A DNA stretch of 43,309 bases from contig CALCRH010000179.1 in assembly GCA_937894515.1 (NCBI GenBank), forward strand, positions 1 to 43,309, written 5' to 3'. Both the position numbers and the translations under genes were made by a program. The stretch is from an uncultured Clostridia bacterium (GTDB lineage: Bacteria > Bacillota > Clostridia > Oscillospirales > Oscillospiraceae). Below are positions 30,759 to 37,326 of this stretch, piece after piece. The notes under the pieces were generated by a model. The model made no database searches, was not told the DNA's origin, and saw nothing but the letters and a program-made list of their open reading frames with translations. How positions within the stretch are numbered: the stretch's first letter is position 1; every line of letters begins with the position of its first letter.

Positions 30759-30988
30759 TAAACAAAATACTTATCCTGATGGCATGGGCATCAGAAGTCA
30801 TAATTTTTTTGTCTGTCCTCGGTCTGTGCGATGAACTGTCAAAGCACCGCATTCCGTACTTCGCTGACATTATCATCGCAACTGCTGTGGCGTATGGTTC
30901 ATATAAGCTACCGCTGGCAATTCGCGCTGTAGCCGCGACCTTGCTTTTCGTATACTATCTGAATAAACCGGAGAAAAACGATGAATGA
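30755..30988 (+). CDS. lysogeny-module membrane protein
   Basis: 77 residues, overlapping both neighbours. Two hydrophobic stretches, residues 4-24 (KILILMAWASEVIIFLSVLG) and 38-72 (ADIIIATAVAYGSYKLPLAI and RAVAATLLFVYYL). A membrane protein made in the lysogen fits a superinfection-exclusion role, but that is inference from position. Confidence 0.6.
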   Translation: MINKILILMAWASEVIIFLSVLGLCDELSKHRIPYFADIIIATAVAYGSYKLPLAIRAVAATLLFVYYLNKPEKNDE

Positions 30989-32144
30989 AACAGTATGCCA
31001 CTGCGGCGGTTTAATGCCGCCTGGTGCGCTTTTCTGCCCCTGGTGCGGTAAATCATCCACGGCCAAAGAAAAAGCCCGCTGCGGGCCGAAAAAGCGCGGC
31101 AACGGGCAGGGAAGCGTATATAAGCGCGGCAGCGTCTACGTGGCGGAAAAAACGCTGGGCTATTATATGGACGCGGACGGCGTCCGGAAGCGCCGGTCTG
31201 TGAAGAAGTCCTTCGCCAGGAAGAAGGACGCAGTGGAGGCCCTGCCGACCCTGGGCCAGCAGGTGCAGCGCAAGGCGCCGAAAAGCACCGTCACCTTCCG
31301 GGGCGTCTACGATGCCTGGCTGCCGACCCACCAGGCCGGGAAGTCCACGCTGGACTGCTATAAAGCCGCGTGGAAGTATTTTGCCCCGCTGCATGATCTG
31401 TACGCCCATGAGATCGACATCGACGACCTGCAGGAATGCATGGATGACTGCCCACATGGCAAGCGCACCCGGCAGAATATGAAGGCCGTGGTTGGTCTGA
31501 TCTACAAGTACGGCGTACCCAGGGGATACTTTCCGGACAAGCTCAATCTGGCGGAGTACCTGATCGTCAGCGGCGAGACCGGCGACGGCGGCAGGCCCAT
31601 GCCGGACGAATATCTGGAGAAAATAAAAAAAGCCGTCGGCAAGATCGACGGCGCGGATCTTGTGACGGCTCAGTGTTATCTTGGCTTCCGCCCGGCGGAG
31701 TTTCTGGCGCTGACGCCAGCCAGCTATGACCGGCAGCGTCATCTGTTTATCGGCGGCGCGAAGACGGAGGCAGGCAAAAACAGGACCGTGACGGTGGCGC
31801 CAGTGATTCAGTCCATCGTGGACAGTTACGACGGACGTAATCCGCAGCAGTTCTTCTGCGCACCGGACGGCAGCACCCTGGATGCGAAAGCATACCGGGA
31901 ACTGTTCTACAGCGTCCTGGACGCGCTGGGGCTGGACAATCCCATCACGGAGATCGGCGGCATGAAACGCCACACCTACACGCCCCACAGCTGCCGCCAT
32001 AACTTCGCAAATCTCATGAAGCGCACCTCCGGATCCGATAAAGACAAGCAATCCCTCATCGGCCACAGCTCCGCAGAGATGCTCCGGTACTACCAGGACG
32101 CCCCGGTGGACGACCTCCGGAAGATCACCGACCAGTTCACTTGA
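30981..32144 (+). CDS. int: tyrosine integrase with N-terminal zinc ribbon
   Basis: 387 residues. Cys6, Cys8, Cys19 and Cys22 (CHC ... CPWC) form an N-terminal zinc ribbon, unusual for phage integrases. An arm-binding region (QGSVYKRGSVYVAEKTLGYY) and a SAM-like core-binding domain (about 101-190) follow. Catalytic residues: Arg237 (LGFRPAEF), Lys261, His336 and Arg339 (HSCRH), His362 (IGHSS) and nucleophile Tyr371. It recombines attP (32254-32298) with a tRNA-Ala gene of the host. The stop overlaps the first arm-type repeat. Confidence 0.92.
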   Translation: MNETVCHCGGLMPPGALFCPWCGKSSTAKEKARCGPKKRGNGQGSVYKRGSVYVAEKTLGYYMDADGVRKRRSVKKSFARKKDAVEALPTLGQQVQRKAPKSTVTFRGVYDAWLPTHQAGKSTLDCYKAAWKYFAPLHDLYAHEIDIDDLQECMDDCPHGKRTRQNMKAVVGLIYKYGVPRGYFPDKLNLAEYLIVSGETGDGGRPMPDEYLEKIKKAVGKIDGADLVTAQCYLGFRPAEFLALTPASYDRQRHLFIGGAKTEAGKNRTVTVAPVIQSIVDSYDGRNPQQFFCAPDGSTLDAKAYRELFYSVLDALGLDNPITEIGGMKRHTYTPHSCRHNFANLMKRTSGSDKDKQSLIGHSSAEMLRYYQDAPVDDLRKITDQFT

Positions 32145-32190
32145 GTGTAACCGTGAGAGTAACGCTGCAGTTCGTTGGAGTTCGTTGGAG
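32143..32190. repeat. attP left-arm repeats (predicted integrase and accessory-protein sites)
   Basis: GAGTGTAAC (32143-32151) and GAGAGTAAC (32155-32163) are close direct repeats. Two tandem copies of TTCGTTGGAG follow (32171-32190). Repeats like these on both sides of the core are the layout of arm-type sites in tyrosine-integrase systems. Confidence 0.55.
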
Positions 32191-32209
32191 TATTTTCAAA
32201 ACATAAAGA

Positions 32210-32250
32210 AAACCCGCAAAGCACCTATTTCCAATGCTTTGCGGGTTTTT
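32210..32250 (+). terminator. integrase terminator
   Basis: A 14-bp stem, AAACCCGCAAAGCA / TGCTTTGCGGGTTT, with an 11-nt loop and TTTTT. Part of the right half (CAATGCTTTGCGGGTTTTT, 32232-32250) recurs with one mismatch at 32321-32339, beyond the attP core. Confidence 0.85.
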
Positions 32251-32253
32251 CCT

Positions 32254-32298
32254 TGGTGGAGATAAGCGGGATCGAACCGCTGACCTCTTGAATGCCAT
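32254..32298 (-). other. attP core: 3' part of a tRNA-Ala(GGC) gene
   Basis: On the minus strand this 45-bp stretch runs from the anticodon loop (ATGGCAT, anticodon GGC) through TCAAG, a 5-nt variable loop, T-arm (AGCGG-TTCGATC-CCGCT) and acceptor end TATCTCC-A-CCA. The tRNA 5' half is absent: the base sequence before the loop does not form the stem. It is thus the copy a phage uses to restore the host tRNA after integration, next to int. Confidence 0.88.
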
Positions 32299-32339
32299 AC
32301 ATGCAATATCCTTGATTTTTCAATGCTTTGCTGGTTTTT

Positions 32340-32359
32340 GAGTGAAACGCGAGTGAAAT
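32340..32359. repeat. attP right-arm repeats
   Basis: GAGTGAAAC (32340-32348) and GAGTGAAAT (32351-32359) resemble the GAGTGTAAC repeats on the other side of the core. They are spaced by 11 bp, about one helical turn. Confidence 0.55.
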
Positions 32360-32365
32360 AGGAAA

Positions 32366-32397
32366 ACAAAAAACGGGCAGGGATTTCTCCCTGCCCG
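32366..32397 (-). terminator. terminator of the structural/lysis transcript
   Basis: On the minus strand CGGGCAGGGA, GAAA loop, TCCCTGCCCG, then TTTTTTGT. It lies just past the last minus-strand gene (stop 32407) and keeps late transcripts out of attP and int. Confidence 0.88.
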
Positions 32398-32406
32398 CCT
32401 CCGTTG

Positions 32407-32763
32407 TCACCGGCTCAGAGCATCCATAGCACGGGACATGGAACTGCGCTCGGACTGCGTCAGTTCGCCGCTGTCCATCATGTCCTGCATCCGCTCCAGC
32501 ATCTCGCGCTTGCCATCTGCCATGCTGTAATGGCCGCGGACATAATGACGACCACCGCGGTAGCTGGCGCCGTCGTAGCTGTCGCCGTAGCTGTTGCTTC
32601 GGCCACCTTCGTCCATCATGCGGAGTTTCTCGATGTTTTTCACAGCGCCGGTCGCCTTGTAAACGATCTCCAGGTCGCCCATGCTCATGGTGCCCTTCGT
32701 TGCGATGTCGTCGAGCTCCTCGCAGAGGACCTTGGAGAGCTTGTCCATCGTTCGCATGTTCAT
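32407..32763 (-). CDS. conserved phage structural-region protein
   Basis: 118 residues. Helical N-terminus (MDKLSKVLCEELDDIATKGT), Gly/Ser/Tyr-rich centre (GRSNSYGDSYDGASYRGGRH) and a helical end (MLERMQDMMDSGEL). Similar proteins occur at the end of late operons in Firmicutes phages and are of unknown function. The ATG is at 32763; an ATG 15 nt later (MDKLSK) is also possible. The strong terminator that follows marks it as the last late gene. Confidence 0.7.
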   Translation of the reverse strand: MNMRTMDKLSKVLCEELDDIATKGTMSMGDLEIVYKATGAVKNIEKLRMMDEGGRSNSYGDSYDGASYRGGRHYVRGHYSMADGKREMLERMQDMMDSGELTQSERSSMSRAMDALSR

Positions 32764-32766
32764 GGC

Positions 32767-33171
32767 TTACTCCTCCTCAACGCTGATGACAGCCGTGGTC
32801 ACCGGTGCCGCCGTGACGGCCTCCAGGCTCAGTCTGCTGCAGCACATGTCCACAGGCACGTCGATGCAGACGTCGCCGGACAGGACATCGCCGATAGCCG
32901 CAGGAACCAGCGCGATCAGGGATCCGGGGACTACGACGCCGTCCAGCGCCAGCTGGAGCTGAATGGCCGCAGCTGCGGTCGCGGTAACGACGACGTGTGC
33001 GCAAACGCGGTACACGTTGGGTCTGCAGCAGCAGCCGGAGCCACGCAGGGCGATGGTGCCGGTGCCGTCTCTGTGCTGGATGTCGCAGCATCCGGGGACC
33101 ACCGTGGTCGTCCAGATAACAGGATCACCGGCAGCAAGGACCTGGGGTGTCAGTGTCTGATAAGATGCCAT
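32767..33171 (-). CDS. Cys-rich beta-sandwich-like virion protein (probable)
   Basis: 134 residues from ATG 33171, preceded by AGGAGGTGCTGAT; the longer frame above it is not supported by a start site. The sequence is dominated by beta-prone residues (YRVCAHVVVTATAAAAIQLQ, LALDGVVVPGSLIALVPAAI) and has nine cysteines, five of them in CC or CCC groups (PGCCD, GCCCRP, MCCSR). The pattern resembles small trimeric C1q/TNF-like sandwich proteins that decorate heads or fibres. Function inferred only. Confidence 0.6.
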   Translation of the reverse strand: MASYQTLTPQVLAAGDPVIWTTTVVPGCCDIQHRDGTGTIALRGSGCCCRPNVYRVCAHVVVTATAAAAIQLQLALDGVVVPGSLIALVPAAIGDVLSGDVCIDVPVDMCCSRLSLEAVTAAPVTTAVISVEEE

Positions 33172-33184
33172 ATCAGCACCTCCT

Positions 33185-33703
33185 TCAGCAATGACAGCCG
33201 CAGTTGTTACCATACTGCCAAGGGGCAGCGACCTGGAAAGCAGGGATGGGAGTCGGACGCAGCTGATCGATCAGGTAGGCGTTCTGTGCCTGCTGAGACG
33301 CAGCCAGACGCAGCGCCTGCACCTCGTCACGAAGGTTCTGCATCTTCTCCGCGTTGAGATACTCGATGACCCGGTCACCGGTGCGGTCGATCTCGCGCAT
33401 GGTCTCGCAGTGCTGCGTGGACATGTTGTAATTGACGCCGTTGAAGCCCTGCATGATGTTGGTATTGATACCATTGTTCTGCATTGCGGAATCATAAAAT
33501 CCAGAACACAGGCCATTCGTGATGCTGTCGAGCTTGCGCTCGGTCATCGCGAAATCACTCGTCAAAACATAACCATCGTTCACACCGCCACCTCCATTGC
33601 CGAAGCCTCTGCCGCCCCAGCCAAACATGGCGAACACCAGAAACAGGATGATGAATCCACTCCAATCACCGCCAAAGGCGCCGCCGTTTTCGTTGATAGA
33701 CAT
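33185..33703 (-). CDS. conserved phage protein with N-terminal membrane segment
   Basis: 172 residues from ATG 33703, preceded by TGAAAGGATTGACAACT. The N-terminus GGDWSGFIILFLVFAMFGWG is one hydrophobic segment followed by Gly-rich GGRGFGNGGGG. A soluble helix (EKMQNLRDEVQALRLAASQQ) and a C-terminal NNCGCHC follow. Homologs with the same layout are frequent in late regions of Firmicutes phages, of unknown function. Confidence 0.65.
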   Translation of the reverse strand: MSINENGGAFGGDWSGFIILFLVFAMFGWGGRGFGNGGGGVNDGYVLTSDFAMTERKLDSITNGLCSGFYDSAMQNNGINTNIMQGFNGVNYNMSTQHCETMREIDRTGDRVIEYLNAEKMQNLRDEVQALRLAASQQAQNAYLIDQLRPTPIPAFQVAAPWQYGNNCGCHC

Positions 33704-33753
33704 AGTTGTCAATCCTTTCAAAATGTATTATCAAAGCGTGGCCACCGCGTTGA

Positions 33754-33933
33754 TTACTTCATCATGTTGCGGAACTGCTCAAACTGGGGAAGCATGGACT
33801 GGGCCATCTGCTGTGCCTGGTTGAGCTGCTGCTGTGAGATCTGCCCGGACTGCACCATCTGCTGCAGCATTGCATTCGGATCCTTACCGCGCATCTGCTG
33901 CAGAAACATCGGGAACTGCATCAGGTTAAACAT
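33754..33933 (-). CDS. small Gln/Met-rich phage protein
   Basis: 59 residues from ATG 33933, preceded by GAAGGAGGAGAACGAAG. Composition is extreme: 13 Gln and 11 Met (MRGKDPNAMLQQMVQSGQIS, QQQLNQAQQMAQSMLPQFEQ). Overlaps the next upstream gene by 8 bases. Probably a structural chaperone-like or internal protein; unknown. Confidence 0.6.
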   Translation of the reverse strand: MFNLMQFPMFLQQMRGKDPNAMLQQMVQSGQISQQQLNQAQQMAQSMLPQFEQFRNMMK

Positions 33934-34267
33934 CTTCGTTCTCCTCCTTCTCCAGCGCCGCCAGCCGGTCCTCAATGCCCTTTAGGCGCTTGTCGTATTC
34001 ATTCACTTCCGGTTCTTCGTCGTAGCTGTACCGGATCTTCTGCACCGCCGGTACGCCCTGGAAATTGCTGCTCTTCAGCCAGATCGTCGGTGTCTCCGTG
34101 TCCCATAATGGAACAGTGCAGCCGGGCGCCACGATGTAGCCCTTCATCCCGGCCTCGCCCTGCACCCAGATGCGGTCGTCCGTAATGCTTTGCTGACGCT
34201 GCTGCATCATCTGCGGCTGAAACTGCTGTGGGAAAAACTGCTGCTGATAGCTCGGATAGTACGCCAT
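33926..34267 (-). CDS. conserved phage protein, Gln-rich N-terminus
   Basis: 113 residues, ATG preceded by AAAAAGGAGGACTGACCT. The N-terminus is Gln/Tyr-rich (YYPSYQQQFFPQQFQPQMMQ). A conserved beta segment follows (DDRIWVQGEAGMKGYIVAPG then VPLWDTETPTIWLKSSN), and a short coiled coil (DKRLKGIEDRLAALEKEEN). This is a standard late-region protein of Firmicutes phages; its role is unknown. Confidence 0.7.
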   Translation of the reverse strand: MAYYPSYQQQFFPQQFQPQMMQQRQQSITDDRIWVQGEAGMKGYIVAPGCTVPLWDTETPTIWLKSSNFQGVPAVQKIRYSYDEEPEVNEYDKRLKGIEDRLAALEKEENEDV

Positions 34268-34270
34268 AGG

Positions 34271-34648
34271 TCAGTCCTCCTTTTTAATCCAGTAATAAAT
34301 GACAGGGCACTGGCCGCTGTCCCAGGTGTCATGCCAGCAGCCGTCCTGCAGCGTGACGACGTGCCCGGAAAGGGCGAGGATGAATGTGCCGTTGGGGTGC
34401 TCCGCCGCGAAGCGCTCCACCGTGCAGTCCGGGTCGTCGCTCGGAATGGCGACGCGCTCATATCCGTTCTCTCTCAGATAAGCTCCCCAGACGCTGTTGG
34501 CGCTTCCGAAATCCCCGAACCGCAGGCCCATCAGGCACAGGTCCATATACACGTCTTCCCAGGTTTTCCCGGTCGCCTTGCATATCGCCCGCACCGCGCA
34601 GTCGCCTGCCCTGGCACCGTATGGATTCGGGTTATACTGTCGCCACAC
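34271..34648 (-). CDS. papain-like cysteine peptidase-like phage protein
   Basis: 125 residues. AGDCAVRAICKATGKTWEDV supplies a probable nucleophile Cys17 at a helix N-terminus. LSGHVVTLQDG supplies His96, and Asp107 or Asp110 (WHDTWD) could complete a triad, in the C39/papain-like order Cys-His-Asp. Related proteins are widespread in Firmicutes prophages, mostly unnamed. It might act on peptidoglycan, a phage protein or a host target; the substrate is not known. It is the first gene after a terminator, so it may have its own promoter. Confidence 0.6.
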   Translation of the reverse strand: MWRQYNPNPYGARAGDCAVRAICKATGKTWEDVYMDLCLMGLRFGDFGSANSVWGAYLRENGYERVAIPSDDPDCTVERFAAEHPNGTFILALSGHVVTLQDGCWHDTWDSGQCPVIYYWIKKED

Positions 34649-34675
34649 GCATCCTCACCTCGGGTATAAGTGTAT

Positions 34676-34720
34676 AAAAAAAGCCCGCCGTGATGCTGTC
34701 CGCATCACGACGGGTTTCTT
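34676..34720 (-). terminator. terminator after the lysis-side genes
   Basis: On the minus strand CCCGTCGTGATGC, 5-nt loop, GCATCACGGCGGG (one mismatch), then CTTTTTTTAT. It separates the endolysin-side transcript from the run of small genes that follows. Confidence 0.88.
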
Positions 34721-34734
34721 GCGTTATTCGGTTG

Positions 34735-35007
34735 TTATCCGGTCTGCATCCGTTCCGCCTTCAGGCCAAGCTCAGCAAGCCTGAGCAGTTCCCAGACGCA
34801 GGTCTGGCCGACGATGCCGGCCATCTGATTGTACTGCTTTGTAGAGATACCGACGTTATCCGCATGGAGCTGGGTGTCACCGGAAACACCGCGCAGGTCG
34901 TCAAAGATCTCCAGATATTTTCCGACCAGCCCGGTCTCGTTGCGCATGTGATAGATCAGATCCCTGGACGCCGGAAGCTGGTAATAGCGATTCACACGGT
35001 CAGTCAT
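34735..35007 (-). CDS. helical phage protein, unknown
   Basis: 90 residues, ATG preceded by TTGAGGAGGAACA. Entirely helical (RVNRYYQLPASRDLIYHMRN, VWELLRLAELGLKAERM). No family recognised; follows the endolysin and ends in a terminator. Confidence 0.65.
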   Translation of the reverse strand: MTDRVNRYYQLPASRDLIYHMRNETGLVGKYLEIFDDLRGVSGDTQLHADNVGISTKQYNQMAGIVGQTCVWELLRLAELGLKAERMQTG

Positions 35008-35016
35008 TGTTCCTCC

Positions 35017-35694
35017 TCAAATACTCAGCAGCATGCCCCAGGTCTCGGGGCCGCACTCGCCATCCGCATCGATGCCCATATCCGTCTGATAGGCCACCAG
35101 CGCGGCCCTTGTGCGCTTTCCAAAGTCTCCGTCCACTTCGCCGGGATCGTAGCCGTAGCCGATCAGCAGCGCCTGCATGGCCTTCACCTGCGGCGCCTTG
35201 GACCCGAAGCGCAGCAGCGGCAGCTCGATGCCTCCGCTCTCCTTCTGCTCCTGCGGATAGCGCAGAACGCAGTCCCAGGGAGAATTGTAGTAGGACCGCT
35301 CGCAGATCTCGCCGCCGGTCTGGTCGCCGGTCTTGCCTCCCACCGCCTTGCCCATCTCGTTGGCAGCAGCGTGGACGATCCGCCCGCCGCCCAAATAGAT
35401 AGCGGTGTGCTTCACCTCGTTCAGCAGCACGTCTCCCCGGATGCAGCCGCGGCCCGTGGAGAGATCCACGGACGCGGTCACGTCCTCAAATCCGCACTGC
35501 AAGAACACCTTCTTCATGTTCCCGGTGTACACAGCGCCGGACGTCTTCACCGGAACCCCGGCCTCCTGAAACGCAGAGATCACCAGCGAGCTGCAGTCAT
35601 AGTCGGGCCCCCATCTCATCATCTGATCATAGCCGTGCCTGCCGTCTGCTGCGATGCTCTGTGCCCAGGATACTGCCTTTTCAACAGTGTTCAT
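35017..35694 (-). CDS. endolysin: NlpC/P60 peptidase with peptidoglycan-binding domain
   Basis: 225 residues. The catalytic core is DYDCSSLVISAF (Cys34) and KHTAIYLGGGRIVHAA (His96 with a possible third residue His108). This is the NlpC/P60-type gamma-D-Glu-diaminoacid or related wall peptide hydrolase. C-terminal PG_binding_1 domain, residues about 160-222 (LLRFGSKAPQVKAMQALLIG, GDFGKRTRAALVAYQ). It cleaves the host wall at the end of infection after the holin opens the membrane. Its ATG overlaps the preceding stop. Confidence 0.85.
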   Translation of the reverse strand: MNTVEKAVSWAQSIAADGRHGYDQMMRWGPDYDCSSLVISAFQEAGVPVKTSGAVYTGNMKKVFLQCGFEDVTASVDLSTGRGCIRGDVLLNEVKHTAIYLGGGRIVHAAANEMGKAVGGKTGDQTGGEICERSYYNSPWDCVLRYPQEQKESGGIELPLLRFGSKAPQVKAMQALLIGYGYDPGEVDGDFGKRTRAALVAYQTDMGIDADGECGPETWGMLLSI

Positions 35695-35909
35695 CTTGCC
35701 CTCTCCAGATCCTCGATGCGGTGGTTGATGACCTTGATCTGTTCTTCCACCACCGGCATCCTCCTCGCAAAATTGTTATGTTCCCGTACCTCACGGGTCA
35801 GCTCTGCGATTTTGGTGTCCATGACCGCGGTGGTTTTCCCATTGCTGATGAGCACCCCCGCAAGGGTAACCACGGCGCTGATCACCGCCACGATGATAGA
35901 CTCCGTCAT
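35691..35909 (-). CDS. holin-associated membrane-anchored coiled-coil protein (XhlA-like)
   Basis: 72 residues from ATG 35909, which overlaps the holin stop (ATGA). One hydrophobic N-terminal segment (ESIIVAVISAVVTLAGVLIS) is followed by a coiled coil (KIAELTREVREHNNFARRMP, then EEQIKVINHRIEDLE). This pattern is widespread in lysis cassettes of Firmicutes phages, often called haemolysin XhlA-like or holin-like. Probably tunes holin action. Confidence 0.8.
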   Translation of the reverse strand: MTESIIVAVISAVVTLAGVLISNGKTTAVMDTKIAELTREVREHNNFARRMPVVEEQIKVINHRIEDLERAR

Positions 35910-36184
35910 CACTTGTCCTCCCCGCGCAGCTGCTTCACGGCCTGGTCGGCGCCGGTGGATGCAAGGCCACTGACGATGCCGACGGCGGCAGCCGTGATGA
36001 TGTCGCCTGCCGGGAAATCCGGCATGAAATAGTAGCCCAGCAGGCCCAGCACAAGACCGGCCACGCCGACGATGGACGGAATCCATTTGGTGTCCATCCC
36101 GCTCGCCTTCACCACCATGCCGATCAGATAGCAGATGACCGTGATTGCGGCCACGCCGGCGATGCCGTAAAAAGAAATTTCCAT
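35909..36184 (-). CDS. phage holin
   Basis: 91 residues, ATG preceded by AAGGAGGACAAAACA. Hydrophobic helices at about 5-27 (FYGIAGVAAITVICYLIGMV), 35-53 (PSIVGVAGLVLGLLGYYF) and 60-78, and a charged C-terminus (KQLRGEDK), as in A118-type holins of Gram-positive phages. It makes the membrane hole that lets the endolysin reach the wall. The arrangement holin, XhlA-like, endolysin is standard. Confidence 0.85.
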   Translation of the reverse strand: MEISFYGIAGVAAITVICYLIGMVVKASGMDTKWIPSIVGVAGLVLGLLGYYFMPDFPAGDIITAAAVGIVSGLASTGADQAVKQLRGEDK

Positions 36185-36197
36185 TGTTTTGTCCTCC

Positions 36198-37019
36198 TTA
36201 TTTTTTTAGCTCTTGAATTGTTGCCGGGCCGCAGATTCCATCCGCGTCCAGTCCGCGAGATGCCTGGAATTTTTTAAGCGCCGCGATGGATGCCGGGCCG
36301 ATGATGCCGTCCACCGCAATACCGGCGCCGTGTTTTCGGAGCTGCCATTGCAGCCATCGGGCACTCTCGCCGATGCTAAGCAGCCGGACATATCCGGTGG
36401 GCTCCCTGTACGGGCACTCCGGCCACGGAGCGGGCTTCGGCGGATCGTCGTCCTTGCTCCCGATGTCCTGGTTCCAGATGCAGATGAAGTTGTGAACCCT
36501 CCGTGCGCTGACCACGGAATCCGTAGGGCTGATTCCCTGCGTTGAGCCTCCGCCGTCCAGCATGATGGCGCTGTCCAGCCCCATCTCCAGCGCGATCTGC
36601 TGCAGCTGCTCCGGCGTGGTGGGTGACTTTGTGGCCACCAGCCGGACGCTGCCGTCCCGCTTCATGCCCATCATCGTGCGCTCCCGGGCGCCGCCGATTG
36701 CGGGCTGATAGATCATCTTCTCCGGCTGGCTGTTCCTGACCATTGCCACGCAGCAGATGTAGTTACGGAATCCGCTGTAGTCCACGGTCATGGCCATGTC
36801 GGGGCCGGTGTCCCATCCGTACCCCCAGTATCCATATGGATCCTTTGCCAGCACCTGCCCGTCCACCTTGAGGTGGCAGACCGGGCGGAAGGTGGACATG
36901 TCGTACAGCCCGCCGTTGATGAGCGCGTCGCAGCCGGTGCGCTGCTTGACCTGCGCTGCGCTCAGCATCTCGCTGTTGACAAAGATCTCGACCCGCTTGG
37001 GTTTACATTCGTAGATCAT
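36198..37019 (-). CDS. phosphodiester glycosidase (NAGPA-like) with peptidoglycan-binding domain
   Basis: 273 residues. The N-terminal 180 residues belong to the NAGPA/phosphodiester-glycosidase family: LINGGLYD (about 34-41) and AIMLDGGGSTQ (about 151-161) are the two conserved stretches. A linker (DDDPPKPAPWPECPYREP) leads to a C-terminal PG_binding_1 domain (about 210-272; SIGESARWLQWQLRKHGAGI, GIIGPASIAALKKFQ). It probably binds the wall and cleaves phosphodiester-linked sugars, such as wall teichoic acid or a capsule, at the cell surface; substrate not shown. The gene is next to holin and fibre genes, so it could work in lysis or in the virion. Confidence 0.75.
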   Translation of the reverse strand: MIYECKPKRVEIFVNSEMLSAAQVKQRTGCDALINGGLYDMSTFRPVCHLKVDGQVLAKDPYGYWGYGWDTGPDMAMTVDYSGFRNYICCVAMVRNSQPEKMIYQPAIGGARERTMMGMKRDGSVRLVATKSPTTPEQLQQIALEMGLDSAIMLDGGGSTQGISPTDSVVSARRVHNFICIWNQDIGSKDDDPPKPAPWPECPYREPTGYVRLLSIGESARWLQWQLRKHGAGIAVDGIIGPASIAALKKFQASRGLDADGICGPATIQELKK

Positions 37020-37022
37020 CTC

Positions 37023-37154
37023 TTAATCCCCGATAAGGTCTTCACAACCGCTGTCGATCAGCAGCTCACGCACCTGCTCCCGCAGCTTTGCCGGAACCTG
37101 TGCAAAAGTCTTTTTCCCCAGCATAATCTGCTGGCACCACAACATTGCCATCAT
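37023..37154 (-). CDS. XkdX-like small tail protein
   Basis: 43 residues from the ATG at 37154 preceded by AGAGGTGGAATT. MLGKKTFAQVPAKLREQVRE and LLIDSG match the XkdX family, tiny proteins found beside fibre genes of Gram-positive phages. Role unknown. Confidence 0.75.
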   Translation of the reverse strand: MMAMLWCQQIMLGKKTFAQVPAKLREQVRELLIDSGCEDLIGD

Positions 37155-37173
37155 GAATTCCACCTCTCTTTTT

Positions 37174-37326
37174 TTAGTTGTAAAGTAGCTCACTAAGCTC
37201 CAACAGGCATTCAGTAAGCATTTCATTTTGCTCCTCCAGAGCTTCGACCTTCTGCTCCAGTTCGTTCTTCGCATCTGCGCTCTCAATACCGCACTTTTTC
37301 AGCAACTCTTCAAAAGCCTTACTCAT
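37174..37326 (-). CDS. 50-residue coiled-coil protein next to the fibre gene
   Basis: ATG 37326, preceded by GGAGGCGATGAGCA, stop TAA 37174-37176. The translation begins MSKAFEELLKKCGIESADAK and continues as a leucine-rich coiled coil (LEQKVEALEEQNEMLTECLL). It overlaps the fibre gene by 8 bases, which indicates translational coupling. Small coiled coils of this kind commonly lie between the fibre and XkdX genes and may act as fibre chaperones. Function not known. Confidence 0.75.
   Translation of the reverse strand: MSKAFEELLKKCGIESADAKNELEQKVEALEEQNEMLTECLLELSELLYN

Noticed and set aside
32225..32410. 61-residue frame over attP
   Set aside because: It runs through the terminator and tRNA-derived core and has no ribosome-binding site.
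37155..37286. Upstream extension of the XkdX-like frame
   Set aside because: It overlaps the better supported 50-residue coiled-coil gene (37174-37326), which has its own ribosome-binding site.
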